Positions 9,001-17,600 of a DNA stretch of 64,000 nucleotides are shown one piece after another. Origin of the DNA: Paenibacillus sp. KS-LC4 (GTDB lineage Bacteria > Bacillota > Bacilli > Paenibacillales > Paenibacillaceae); contig NZ_CP145905.1 of the NCBI RefSeq assembly GCF_036894955.1, positions 3,738,501 through 3,802,500 on the forward strand, written 5' to 3'. Within the stretch, counting starts at the first letter, position 1. Every line of letters starts with the position of its first letter. Under the pieces are notes generated by a model, which worked only from the letters and a program-made list of their open reading frames with translations, was not told the DNA's origin and did no database searches. Both the position numbers and the translations under genes were made by a program.

Positions 9001-11343
9001 GAAATACGGCAGTCGCGCTGCAAGAATCGCGTTATGGTTCGACGTGATGCTGGTGTTCTCACCTTGAGACAGTATCTGATAGTCGCCTTCTTCCACGCCG
9101 ACGAACATGCCGATCTTGTTTTCGTTCAGATGTCGCTTGCCCAATCCCGCATCTTCCAGCGCCCGCCACGCCTCTTGCAGGAGCAGGCGCTGTTTCGGGT
9201 CCATCGCTTCGGCTTCCAGCGGCGAGATTTCAAAGAACAGCGGGTCAAACTCACGAACGCCCGGCATTGCACCCAGCCATTTGCTACAGCTTCGTTCGCC
9301 ATAATACTCCCGCCAGTCATAGCGGTCTTCTGGAATTTCGGTAACCGCATCCCGCCCTTCGGCTAGAATGTCCCACAGTTCATCGATGTTGCGTGCTTGC
9401 GGGAATCGACCACTCATCCCGATAATCGCAATTGGCTCCGGCCCCGCTCCCGAGGTCTCGGCCGCCGTTGCCGCAATAGTGTCCTCAAGAGACGCTTCCC
9501 GCTGCTTCTCTACACGCTCAGGCCGCGCTCTCTCCGTCGCGTAGAAAGCGCGCACGACTTCACCATGCTCGCTCTCCAGATGGGAGACCAGCGCCTGAAT
9601 CGTCGAATGCCCGAAAAATACCGCCGGGGATATCCCCACGCCAAAATGCTTCGTCATTGCAGCGGCCAGCTCGGCCAAGCTGATCGACTCAAACCCAAAA
9701 TCGGCCAGATTCGTCCCTACGTCCAGCTTGTCCCGCGAAACCTTGAGAATTCCGCCAATCAGTTCTTGCAAATCCCACTTCAAGCACTGTGCTATCGTGA
9801 ATCCCTTCATCTCCGGAAGTCTTCCGGTTCCGAAAGGGGGGATCGCCTGCAAGGTAGGGGTCTTTGAAGGAGCTGACTGCGACTGAATCAGAAAGTGCTC
9901 GATCTGTCGTCGCTCTCCGGCCATGACCAGATGCTGCGTCCGCTCCTGCGAGAGAAGGAGGTCAAACAACGCCAGCCCTTCTTCCACTTCCAAAAAGCGC
10001 TGACCACTCGTTTTCAGGTAGATTTTTGCGCTCTCCTCATCTTTCAGCCCCATGCCTCCGTCTCTCCAGAGCGGCCAGTTGATCACCAGCGTCTTACCGG
10101 GACGTCCCTGTTCGTTTCGCATAGCTGCATAGGCCATCTGGAACCGATTCGCCAGCGCATAGTCACCCGAACCAAAGTCGCCGAGAATCGCCGAAGACGA
10201 CGAGAAATAGCAGACGAACTCCAACGCCTCTTCATCTGCTAGCAGCTCGTCAAGCACCTCAGTGCCCCTGATTTTCGGGTCAAGGATGCGCCTGAAGGTC
10301 TCCTCATCCTTCTCAAGGATGCTTCGGTCGCTCGCGGCACCCGCCGCATGCACAACGCCATGAATCGCGCCAAACTGCTCACTCGCTTGAGCAAGCCCTT
10401 CCCGCATCGCATCCGCATCACATACATCCGCTTCCACATACAGCACTTGGCTGCCCCGCTGCTCCAGAGCACGGAGCTTGGCCAGCTTCTCATCGTCAAG
10501 CGCAGAGCGGCCAGTCAGGATCAGCTTGACCCGACCTTTTTTCGCAAAATGTTCCGAAAATATATACCCAAGCCCGCCGCATCCTCCGGTGATTAAATAA
10601 GTGCCTCCTGCTCTCACCTTCAAGTCTCCCTCCTGCAAGTCGGTCGGCTGCACGGAGCAGACATACCGCTTGCCGAATCGGTAGAGAACGCTGGAGAGAG
10701 ACGGCGCTTGCAGCTCCGTCAAAATATTCGGCAGGCACGCAGCGAGCGAAACCTCCCCCTCTTGAATGTACATGGCTGCCTGCGTCTGTGGCAGCACGAG
10801 CCGAAGCGAGCGAGTCAGCCCGATCCACGACTCCAGATGACAGCGCTCCAATTCGTTGACATAAGAACCGAGGAGCAGCAGTCGCTTGGCTTGCACGTTC
10901 GACTTCGCCAGATTTTGGACAAGAGCAACGAGCGCAGCCGGGTTCTGACGGTAGCTCGCATCCTCCATCGGACAGAGGTACAATAAGGCGTCCACCTCCT
11001 GCCAGTCCTGACGTTCGTCGCCGAGCACATCCTGAAGGCTCTCCCCGCTGGTGACGAACGCAACCTGTGCGCGATCATCAACAGCCTGCACCGCTTCCAC
11101 GACCGCTTGCTGATGCTCCGGCTCTGTCAGAAAGCAGATCAGCTTGCTCGCACGAAGCGGCGTACCCTCGACCACCGTCTCCTCCTTCCAAACTTCTTCA
11201 TAGGTCAACAATTCAGAAGCCGGTTTAGTAACGGACTTGTTTCTGCTTGCCGCCTGTGCATTTCGAATCATATGTGTCGCTTCGGATTTGGACAAACGAT
11301 TGTGTTTCACTTCAGACAATAATTGCTGCAGGAAATCTTTCAT
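1..11343 (-). CDS. trans-AT polyketide synthase PKS4, 3' end off the left edge
   Basis: About 3,780 residues are visible and the frame is still open at base 1. Domains in order with approximate active-site residues: N-terminal docking-like helices (1-35); KR (253, catalytic Tyr in GDYALAN near 394); ACP (FGFESI, 551); KS (Cys in NTACSSG, 796; HGTGT intact); DH (HVVKGQKVLP, 1269; DxxxQ intact); ACP (YGIDSV, 1577); KS (DTMCSSS, 1850); DH (HLVKGQRVLP, 2338); KR (2768); ACP (YGFDSI, 3061); KS (ETACSSS, 3333). Each KS is followed by an LPTYPFA linker and no AT, which marks a trans-AT enzyme. The ATG at 11341-11343 has a strong GGAGG site 5-9 bases upstream. The N-terminal KR-ACP has no KS of its own, so the KS ending PKS3 probably completes that module. 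The KS-DH-ACP that follows lacks a KR and may act as the dehydrating half of a bimodule, although its KS triad is intact. Confidence 0.93.
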   Translation of the reverse strand, partial: MKDFLQQLLSEVKHNRLSKSEATHMIRNAQAASRNKSVTKPASELLTYEEVWKEETVVEGTPLRASKLICFLTEPEHQQAVVEAVQAVDDRAQVAFVTSGESLQDVLGDERQDWQEVDALLYLCPMEDASYRQNPAALVALVQNLAKSNVQAKRLLLLGSYVNELERCHLESWIGLTRSLRLVLPQTQAAMYIQEGEVSLAACLPNILTELQAPSLSSVLYRFGKRYVCSVQPTDLQEGDLKVRAGGTYLITGGCGGLGYIFSEHFAKKGRVKLILTGRSALDDEKLAKLRALEQRGSQVLYVEADVCDADAMREGLAQASEQFGAIHGVVHAAGAASDRSILEKDEETFRRILDPKIRGTEVLDELLADEEALEFVCYFSSSSAILGDFGSGDYALANRFQMAYAAMRNEQGRPGKTLVINWPLWRDGGMGLKDEESAKIYLKTSGQRFLEVEEGLALFDLLLSQERTQHLVMAGERRQIEHFLIQSQSAPSKTPTLQAIPPFGTGRLPEMKGFTIAQCLKWDLQELIGGILKVSRDKLDVGTNLADFGFESISLAELAAAMTKHFGVGISPAVFFGHSTIQALVSHLESEHGEVVRAFYATERARPERVEKQREASLEDTIAATAAETSGAGPEPIAIIGMSGRFPQARNIDELWDILAEGRDAVTEIPEDRYDWREYYGERSCSKWLGAMPGVREFDPLFFEISPLEAEAMDPKQRLLLQEAWRALEDAGLGKRHLNENKIGMFVGVEEGDYQILSQGENTSITSNHNAILAARLPYFLNFSGPVMAINTACSSGLVVAHQACLSLRNGECDAAVVAGVSLLLTPTAYIGMTEAGMLSEDGKCKAFDNGANGLVPGEAVAVVVLKRLSQALADGDPIYAVIQGSGVNYDGKTNGITAPSTVAQANLIQDVYEQHKIDPEEIDYIVTHGTGTKLGDPVEVHALQDVFKRRTQKRGYCALTSTKTNLGHTFAASGLVNLISLVQAMRHETIPASLHCETENEYIHWENSAFYVNKTSKPWTKRAGASRVGALSSFGMSGTNAHMVVRSFEKRGNTGLRHSHYLLAFSAKTDEVLQEKLHDMIAMLESDSGVAGSLAQISYTLLEGRQHFAHRLAVVVQDVQELLRILKQAREGVQNTNVFRGKVASERAGESALQEQVLELAGKNGKLATNPAVYQEHLRKLAGLYCQGGEIAGDALFGSERPVRTNLPTYPFAREEYWAALKAEASAHLTASQLHPLLHRNTSDFAEQRFSSTFTGAEFFLADHVVKGQKVLPGVAYLEMARKAVEQTADLKNIRLCNVVWARPILVGEQPVEVHIALFPETGGEVGYEVYTVQNGEEIVHSQGRAVHNASAEDAPKWDLKELQASFMQEQYGATDCYAFFRAMGMEYGLAFQGIRQVQVGEGGVLAELRLPSVVNESLADYLLHPSLADASLQSAVGFLIGQNIFKTALPFALQELDVFGPCEAEMWALVRYSAGSRPEDRVQKLDVDLCDKEGRVRIRLKGCISRVLEAGEVAQGKRAAVSEKLVETSQMEVAASNANPLQERAIAYLKEQVSTVLKWPVSRLDAVAPLEQYGIDSVLVMKLTNELEKTFGSLPKTLFFEYQNLRDLAGYFLESHRAQLVRLTGDEEQAQDAAPVRKPVVKETQGQKELTSRRRQRFASMTHVQERGANSRQDVAIIGVSGRYPGARNLQEYWDNLREGKDSITEIPSERWDHSLYFDPDKSKPGKTNSKWGGFIDGVDQFDPLFFNISPREAEIMDPQERLFMQTVYEALEDAGYTRETLAKHRGLGLDGNVGVYVGVMYEEYQLYGAQETLLGRPIALAGSPASIANRVSYFFNLHGPSLAVDTMCSSSLTSIHLACQSLQQGGCELAIAGGVNVSIHPNKYILLGQGKFASSKGRCESFGEGGDGYVPGEGVGAVLLKPLSKAIEDGDQIHGVIKASAINHGGKTNGYTVPNPNAQANVIEQALRQAGLDPSMVSYIEAHGTGTSLGDPIEIAGLSKAFQAKADGKQPSCAIGSAKSNIGHCESAAGIAGVTKVLLQMKHGQLAPSLHAKVLNPNIDFEATPFVVQQELGEWKRPLVEIGGQVREVPRIAGISSFGAGGSNAHVIIEEYVPAESLRTFVEVTPQNPAVFVLSAKNEQRLHQQAENLLAVLQEGRFANGNFADMAYTLQVGREAMEERLAVVAGSVEQLIRKLEAFISGQEEISKLFRGQVKGNRDTFSLFAADEELQEAIEKWIQRRKLSKLADLWVKGLALDWSKLWGEELPRRISLPTYPFAKQRFWAPQFERPSVVRAGLPTDALHPLLHRNTSDFSEQRYSTSLTGQEFFLSDHLVKGQRVLPGVAYLEMARAAVEQAGGAPDEDMQFLRLQNVVWTHPVTVSERPVEVHIGLSEEDDGIIAYEIFSGVDANIHSQGRAVILGKKQVEQLPVEELKTACTKREISASDCYESFAAMGLEYGPAQRALNLLQVGDGQILARLTLPPCVMGTDSQYVLHPSLMDAALQAAIGFQLGEAPLKPALPFALEELDIYAPCTSLMWAHVCYSEGCKPGDSVQKLDIRLCDELGNVCAYMKGFSSRVLENQSDSEACETLMLAPHWMEQACEQQEATAYAEHLVLSCEFEVDVKGARCLTLQEDEKDIGVRFEAYAMQALEETQRILRGKPKGKVLVQIVVHAHAEQLLLAGLSGLLKTAQLENPSLIGQLIEVDKLEEVEEKLLAERDSGKEARIRYQGGSRQVAGWLEVPASVDADAFLKPWKEGGIYLLTGGAGGLGLVFAKEIATQAPGATLVLTGRSVLGESQLEALSELESIGARVVYKQVDVTDRAAVEKLFAELQVDYGTLNGILHSAGVIRDSFIIKKTAAELTQVLAPKVRGLVNLDVASRDMALDFFVLFSSLSGGLGNPGQADYAAANAFMDQFAAHRNRRVAVGDRLGRTLSINWPLWKEGGMHVDPETEKWMMQSLGMIPLRTKSGLRAFYEGLASAQNQVLVIEGKAERIKKKLLPAAASVSSSSVSGSVDVKADSMNLRERVLGLLTQTVSRLLKVDAEELDADAELSEYGFDSITLTEFANDLNEAYKLDLMPTIFFEHPTLHEFAGYLTDECRDVFASRLTAPSTPAAAVQAETARAEVAGSLLQEAPSTRAVRQKRRLRTAGVQQAQSAVTEPIAIVGMSGAFPQSRDMQEFWHNLVEGIDCISEIPPERWDWRAYFGDPNTEVNKTNIKWGGFLDETDKFDSLFFGISPLEAKLMDPQQRLLMTYVWKAIEDAGYSAQSLSGSKTGIFVGTGSSGYSGLITNANFPIEGYSSTGVVPSVGPNRMSYALNLHGPSEPVETACSSSLVAIHRAASAMQNGDCDMAVVGGVNTIVTPEAHISFNKAGMLSEDGRCKTFSDAANGYVRGEGVGMLVLKKLSVAERDGDHIYGLIRSTAVNHGGRANSLTAPNPKAQADLLINAYVKAGIDPRTITYIEAHGTGTELGDPIEINGLKSAFHELYRRTGTQEVESVHCGLGSVKTNIGHLELAAGIAGVIKVLLQLRHRTLAPTLHCEKVNPYIQLEGSPFYLVREVKRWEALHDAAGQDLPRRAGVSSFGFGGVNAHAIIEEYVPKERPSLKTDNSTKNPYIIALSAKNEHRLKEQVRQLCSALVAQKFAEEDLASIAYTLQVGRDAMEERLALVVTSVEELERKLKVILQGQTGLSEVWRGQVKRGKISLAEAAAHPEAREAEQIAELWVKGYFSDWNRLYGEKRPLRLSLPTYPFAKERHWISQAQDGYEALLFEPIWTE

Positions 11344-11398
11344 ATGTACCTCCTCAAGCTTCGGCGTTTCTTTGTGAATATCTCTTATATAAATAGAA

Positions 11399-11424
11399 AA
11401 AAGGGAGGATTACTCCCCCCTTTT
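11399..11424 (-). terminator. intrinsic terminator-like hairpin in the leader of PKS4
   Basis: On the minus strand an 11-base-pair stem (A4G6A paired with TCCTCCCTTTT, one G-U) closes a GTAA loop. It is followed by further T residues, then CTATTTAT. It lies 55 bases upstream of the PKS4 start, between two genes that otherwise look co-transcribed. The rest of the 295-base gap (11344-11638) holds a candidate promoter and no supported gene. It may be a LoaP-controlled attenuator; that is inferred. Confidence 0.7.
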
Positions 11425-11604
11425 CTTGCGTTCGGCTATGAAAATATGTCATGCGGACATACTCTTCCCATGTCATCTGCCCACATGCACACGACACCAT
11501 GCAATTGGATGTGCTTCTTACACCCGCCAACGCGCCGCAACATCGATTGGAGAGCGAACAAGAAGTTTGTTTCAAACATGCCATCATTTACCATCTTATA
11601 TCTA

Positions 11605-11634
11605 ATACTAATCTCGCAACATTCATTTAGTCAA
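11605..11634 (-). promoter_or_regulatory. candidate sigma-A promoter upstream of PKS4
   Basis: Reading the minus strand, TTGACT (11634-11629) is followed after 18 bases by TAGTAT (11610-11605). The -35 matches consensus at five of six positions and the -10 at four of six. It starts just after the PKS3 stop codon and would give a leader of roughly 250 bases containing the terminator at 11399-11424. The alternative is simple read-through from the upstream operon promoter. Confidence 0.35.
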
Positions 11635-11638
11635 GAGA

Positions 11639-14600
11639 TCAATTCGGAATTAGGGCGCTGCTGATTTTCAGAAGGGCTTCTTCGAGGGTGATCGCTTCGT
11701 CCATCATCTCGTCCAGAATCTGCTCATAGAACCCTTCGTCAAAACTTGACCCCTCCACCGCCCAGCATCTCTCACGGGCAAACGGATAAGTCGGTAGCGA
11801 GAGGCGATGCGGTCTCTCCGCACCATACAAAGAACCGTACTCCACACGAAGGCCCTTGACCCAGAGGTCGGCCAGCTTGGCAAGCTGGCCGCTCTGCCAC
11901 CATTTCATCACGAGCTCCTGCATATCTTGATCCGCCGCGAACGATTGCGAGCTGTCTGTCGATCCTTTGACTTGACCGCGGAAAACCGCGCCAAGCGCCG
12001 GACGACCTTGCAGATAATCGGACAGCTTCTGCTGCAGGTTCTGTGCGGAGGTTGCCACCACGGCGAGCCGCTCTTCCATCACTTCGCGCCCCACCTGCAA
12101 AGTATAGGCCGTATCGACGAGCGTGTCATCCGTCACGACCTGTCTGTCGATCACCGCCTGCAGGCGCAGCACCTGCTCGTGCAAACGCTGCTCGTCTTTG
12201 GCTGACAGTACGAGCAGCGCCGGTCGGTGCTCCGCAATACGAGCAGCCGCTCGCGGTGCTGCATTCGGCACATGCTCCTCAATCACAAGATGAGCATTGG
12301 AACCTCCCGCTCCGAACGAGGAAATGCCAGCGATGCGCGGCACCTCGCGAAGCTCGCCGTCCACCTCCAGCAGCGGGCGCTTCCACTCCGTCAGCTCCCG
12401 CTGCACAAAGAACGGTGTCTGACCAAAGTCGATGTTCGGATTCAGCATGTCTGCGTGCAAAGAAGGCACTAGCTGGCGATGCTTCATCTGCAGCAGCACT
12501 TTGGTAAGGCCCGCGATGCCAGCCGCACTCTCGCAGTGCCCGATGTTCGATTTGACTGATCCGATCGCGCAAAATTGCGTGTCTGTCGTGTCTTCTTCGA
12601 AGGCTCTCATCAATCCGGCGATCTCGATCGGGTCGCCCAGCGTCGTTCCCGTGCCGTGCGCTTCCAAGTAAGAGAGGGAGCGCGGGTGAATGCCTGCCTT
12701 TTTGAACGCGCGCCCGATCACTCGAGCTTGCAGATTCGGATTCGGTACGGAGTAGCCATTGGTTTTTCCGCCGTGATTGACCGCCGTTCCCTTGATCACA
12801 CCGTAGATTTGGTCACCATCCTCTAGCGCCGTGGCGAGCGGTTTGAGCAGTACAGCTCCGACGCCTTCACCCGGCACGTACCCGTCGCCCCCTTCACCAA
12901 AGCTTTCACAGCGTCCTTTGCTCGACGCGAACTTGCCTTGGCCGAGCATCAGGTACTTGTTCGGATGCAAGGACAGATTGACCCCGCCAGCGACAGCAAG
13001 CTTGCAATCGCCTTGCTCCAGACTCTGGCAGGCCAGATGAATGGCCGTGAGCGACGAGGAGCACATCGTATCAACCGCAAGACTCGGGCCATGCAAGTTG
13101 AAGAAATAGGACACGCGGTTGGCGATCGACGACGGGTTGCCGGACAAGGCCATCGGACGGCCCCGCAGCGTCTCCTCCGCTCCATAGAGCTGATACTCCG
13201 AGTACATCACCCCGACGTAGACTCCGACATTGCGCTCCTCGGCCGATTCCCCGCCCGACACGAGTGTGTCGCGAGTGTAGCCCGCATCCTCCATCGCCTC
13301 ATACACGGACTGTAGGAACAAACGCTCTTGCGGGTCCATAATCTCAGCTTCCCGAGGTGCAATGTTGAAAAACAGCGGGTCGAACTTGTCGACATCGCAC
13401 AAGAACCCGCCCCACTTGCTGTACGTGCTGCCACGCTTGCTGCGATCCGGGTCATAATACAGGCTGTGATCCCAGCGCTCCTTCGGAATCTCGGTAATCG
13501 AGTCCCGACCCTCGCGCAGGTTGTTCCAAAATGCCTCCAGATCATCTGCTTGCGGATAGCGCCCGGACAGCCCGATGATCGCGATGTCAAGCGCGCCGCT
13601 TTGCTTGACCTGCTCGTTGACCGCCGCGCGAACAGGCGTTAAAGCCTTCCGCACAGGCGCTGCCACCGAAACCGATGCACGCTCTGTCGGTCGCTCCTCA
13701 ATCCCGAGCAGGTCGATTAGATGCGTACGGTGATTTTTCAAAAAGTACCCGGTCAGATCGCGAATGTTTTGGTACTCGAAAAACAGCGTCTTCGGCAACA
13801 TACCGAAGGTTTTTTCCAATTGTTGGTTTAACTGCATCACCATGATTGAGTCAATGCCGTACACTTCCAGCGGCCTAGACGCTTCGATGCTCTCAGCCGG
13901 AACTCCCAGAACGGAGGACAGCTGCTTTTTGAAAAAATCGGCCGCTGCTCTCGCCAGATCCCCCTCTTCCTTGGCAGTCGGGCTCAGTGCTGTGGGAACC
14001 TGCTTGTCGGTCTCGCCTCTCAGCAGCTCAATCACCTGCTGAATCGTCGGCAGCTCCGAGAAGGTGCTCGGCGGCAGAACAAGACCGAACTCCTCGCTCA
14101 GACGATTGGCCAGCTCAATTACCAGAAACGCATCAATCCCGAAGTCGAACCACTCGGCCTCGACATCCAGTTCATCAGCTCTGACCTGTAGCAAGTCCGA
14201 GGCGATCTGCAGCACTCTGTCCTCCACATGGCTAGCCACGCTGTTAACCGGGCGGGCAGCAGGGGCGGCGAACAGCGGATGCAGCTTTTCCGTAATTCGG
14301 GCGAGGTCGCCTTGCACCACCATCACCTGATCGCACCCGCTGGCCAAGCCCTGATAGAGAGCCCGAATCCCGTTCTGGCTCTCCAGCGGGACCAGCTCCG
14401 TATGCTCTCTCATCCACTGTGCCGTCTCTGCATCCACCTGCATTCCGCCGTCTTGCCAAAGCGGCCAGTCGATTGCAAGCGTACGGCCTTGGCGTTGCCC
14501 GCGAGCGACCAGACGATTGCGCTCGGCAGCATAAGCATCCAAAAATCCGTTGGCCGCCGCATAATCGGCCTGCCCCGGATTGCCGAGGCAGCCGGCCACA

Positions 14601-17600
14601 GCGGAAAACAGCACGAAGAAGTCCAGCGGCAGCCCAATGCTCGAATGGTCGAGGTGGACCAAACCGCTCACTTTGGGAGCCAGCACCTCCTGCATCTCCT
14701 GCCCGGTTTTGCGGATGATGAAGTTGTCGCGGATCACGCCCGCTCCGTGCAGGATGCCTTGGAGGGTGCCATAGTGCACGCGGATCTCCTCAAACAGGCT
14801 GGCGACTTCCTTTTCCCGCGTCACATCGACCTGTCGGTACTCGATAAGCGCGCCGAGGTTTTTCAGCTCTTGCAGAGCCGCTTGCTGCCGCAGGCCCAAG
14901 GGGGAGCGGCCGATGAGGATTAGTCTCGGAGCCTTGACTTTGCTCGCAATCTCTTTGGCAAAAATCAGGCCGAGCCCTCCCGCACCTCCGGTCAGAAGGT
15001 AGACGCCGCCATCTCGCCACGGGATGTGGAACGTCTGCTGCGAGACTTCCGCCACGTCCCAATAAGCAACCCAGCGCTGGTCGTATCGGTAGCGGATGCA
15101 ATCATCTTGCAGAGAATGACAATTTTCCAAAAGCTTACTTTCCAAATCGGTCGTGTTCTCAACCTCGATCAGTTGTGCAATCAGGTTCGGGTTCTCGCGG
15201 CGGGCGGTGCGAAGCAGTCCGACAAGGCCGCTGAAGACTTGACCTTCTCCGTCGGCGGGCACCACGACTTGCACCAGCACCTTGCCTTGTGGCTTGCTGC
15301 GCAAAAGGGTCTGGATCTCTTCGAACACGCGCACCGCATACGCTTGGTAGCGGCTTGCGATGTCTTGAAGATCCGATTGCAGCGCCTTAATCTGCCCACC
15401 GAGCACGAGAGGTGCAGTCAGCTCGCAGAGCAGCACCAGATGCTGCGACAGGGCAGGAGGGAGCGTCTTGTGAGCGATGCCCTGCTGCTTCCAGGCCGGC
15501 TGCAGCAAGTGTGCCCCCGGCTCGTGTCCCCCGGCTTCCTCTTCCAACACACGTGAGGTGTAGCCTTTCAAGCGCACGCGCACCTGACCATTTTCGTCAC
15601 AAGCGTCCACGTCGAACTTCTGCACCTTGTCTTCCGCTCTGCTGCCTTCGCTGCGGCGCACCACGGCCCACATCGAGGGTGTACACGGGCCGTATATCTC
15701 GACTTCCTCCAACGCGAAGGGCACTTGCGGCTTGAATGATGCAGTGCCGAGCATTAGGCCAATCGCGGCCTGCAGCGCTGCGTCCATGAGGCTCGGATGC
15801 AAGACGTAGCGGCTCTCTGTGTCGGCCACACAATCGGGCAGCGACAACCTCGCCAGCACCTGCCCCTCCGCAATCGACAGGCTCTCGACCCCTCGGTGTG
15901 CCGGCCCATAGTTCAGCCCGGCTTGGCGGAAAAGCTCATACAACTCGGAAGCGCTGATTCGGTTCTGCGAGCAGACCGTCTGTAAAGTGGTGAGATCGAC
16001 GGCAGGAGCATCTACCTTACCCAAGCGTCTCGCCCGGCCTTGGCTGTGTACGACAGTCCCTCGCCCGTCTCTGACTTCATAGGAAATCGCCTCGGCCTCC
16101 TCTGCCCGCAGCCCTACCTGAACCTCAACCGGCCCGTTCCCTGCGAGGATCGGGCTTACGAAGCCCACATGCTGCAAGCGCCATGAGCTGCCTTCTTCGC
16201 TCGCTCCTGCCGCCAGCTCTAGAGCTGCGCGGACCATTTCAAGATGGACCACGCCCGGCAAAATCCGCTGTCCGTTGATCACATGATCGGCAAGGAAGAA
16301 TTCTTTTCCTGTAAAAATAGACGTATAACGCTGCTCTTCCAGCACCGAAATGTTTTCGTGAAGCAACGGATGGAGCATGCGAAAATTTATACCGCCTGCT
16401 TTCGCGACAGACTGTGCCGAATCCTCCGGCTTCCAATACCGCTCCTTGGCAAACGGATAGGTCGGCAGCGGGATGCGCGCATAAGGCAGCCCTTCAAACA
16501 GGCGTCCGTACTCCAGAGCATAGCCTTGTGCGTACATATCGGCCACGGCCGCGAGCTGTTCGAGCTGGTCTGCCCCTTGGGCACCATGGCAAAAGTTTTC
16601 GATGCACTGGCCGCCGTAGCGTTTGAGCGAGGGCTGCTCCCGAAGTTCATTCTCAAGCAATTCGCCATAAAACACCCCTGCGACTGTTCTCGTCTCCAGC
16701 CATTTTTGCAGCGACTTGACGAGTTCCGGCACATCGCGTACAACACAGGCCAAGCGGTGAGGCAGATGCCTGCGCCCGACGAGCAAAGTGTAGCTGATGT
16801 TGCCGCATTCCGCATTCGGTTCCTGCTCGCAGAAGGCGATCAGATTCTGCACCTGCTTGCGAAGCTGTTCGGCGGTGCGAGCGGACAGCACGATTAGATG
16901 CCCGGCTCTGTCAATCGGCTGCCGAACAGGCTCCGGCGGTTCCTCGATCACCATATGTGCGTTGGTGCCGCTGAACCCGAAGGCGCTGATTGCCGCTCGG
17001 CGCCTGCTCCCCGGCTCGATGCTCCAGTCCCGAAGCTTAGTATTCACATAAAACGGGCTGCCTTGATGCTCGATGTTTGCATTCCACGCATCAAAATGAA
17101 GCGAGGGCGGCAGCTGCTTGTGCTCCAGCGCAAGCAGAATTTTGAGCAACCCGGCGACCCCGGCCGCCGCAGCTGCGTGTCCGATGTTCGTTTTGATCGA
17201 ACCGAGCGCGCAATATTCCTTGCGATTCGTGTAGGCGCGGAAGGCGCGAGTCAAGGCTTCGAACTCGATCGGATCGCCGAGCTTCGTTCCGGTGCCATGC
17301 GCTTCGACCAGTTGAATCTCCCCCGGGTTGATCCCATTCTTCTCGTAGACTTCGCGCTCTAGGCGCTCTTGCGAATTGGCGCTGGGAGCGGTGATCCCGT
17401 TCGTTGTGCCGTCCTGGTTGAGCGCCGAGCCTCGAATTATGCCATATATATGATCCCGGTCGGCGAGCGCGTCCTTCAGTCGTTTGAGGACGACGACCCC
17501 CACGCCTTCTCCCGGTACGAATCCGTTCGCTTGATCATCGAACGTATGACAGCGCCCTGTCGACGAGAGCATGCTCGCACGCTCTGCCGTCAAGTAGAAA

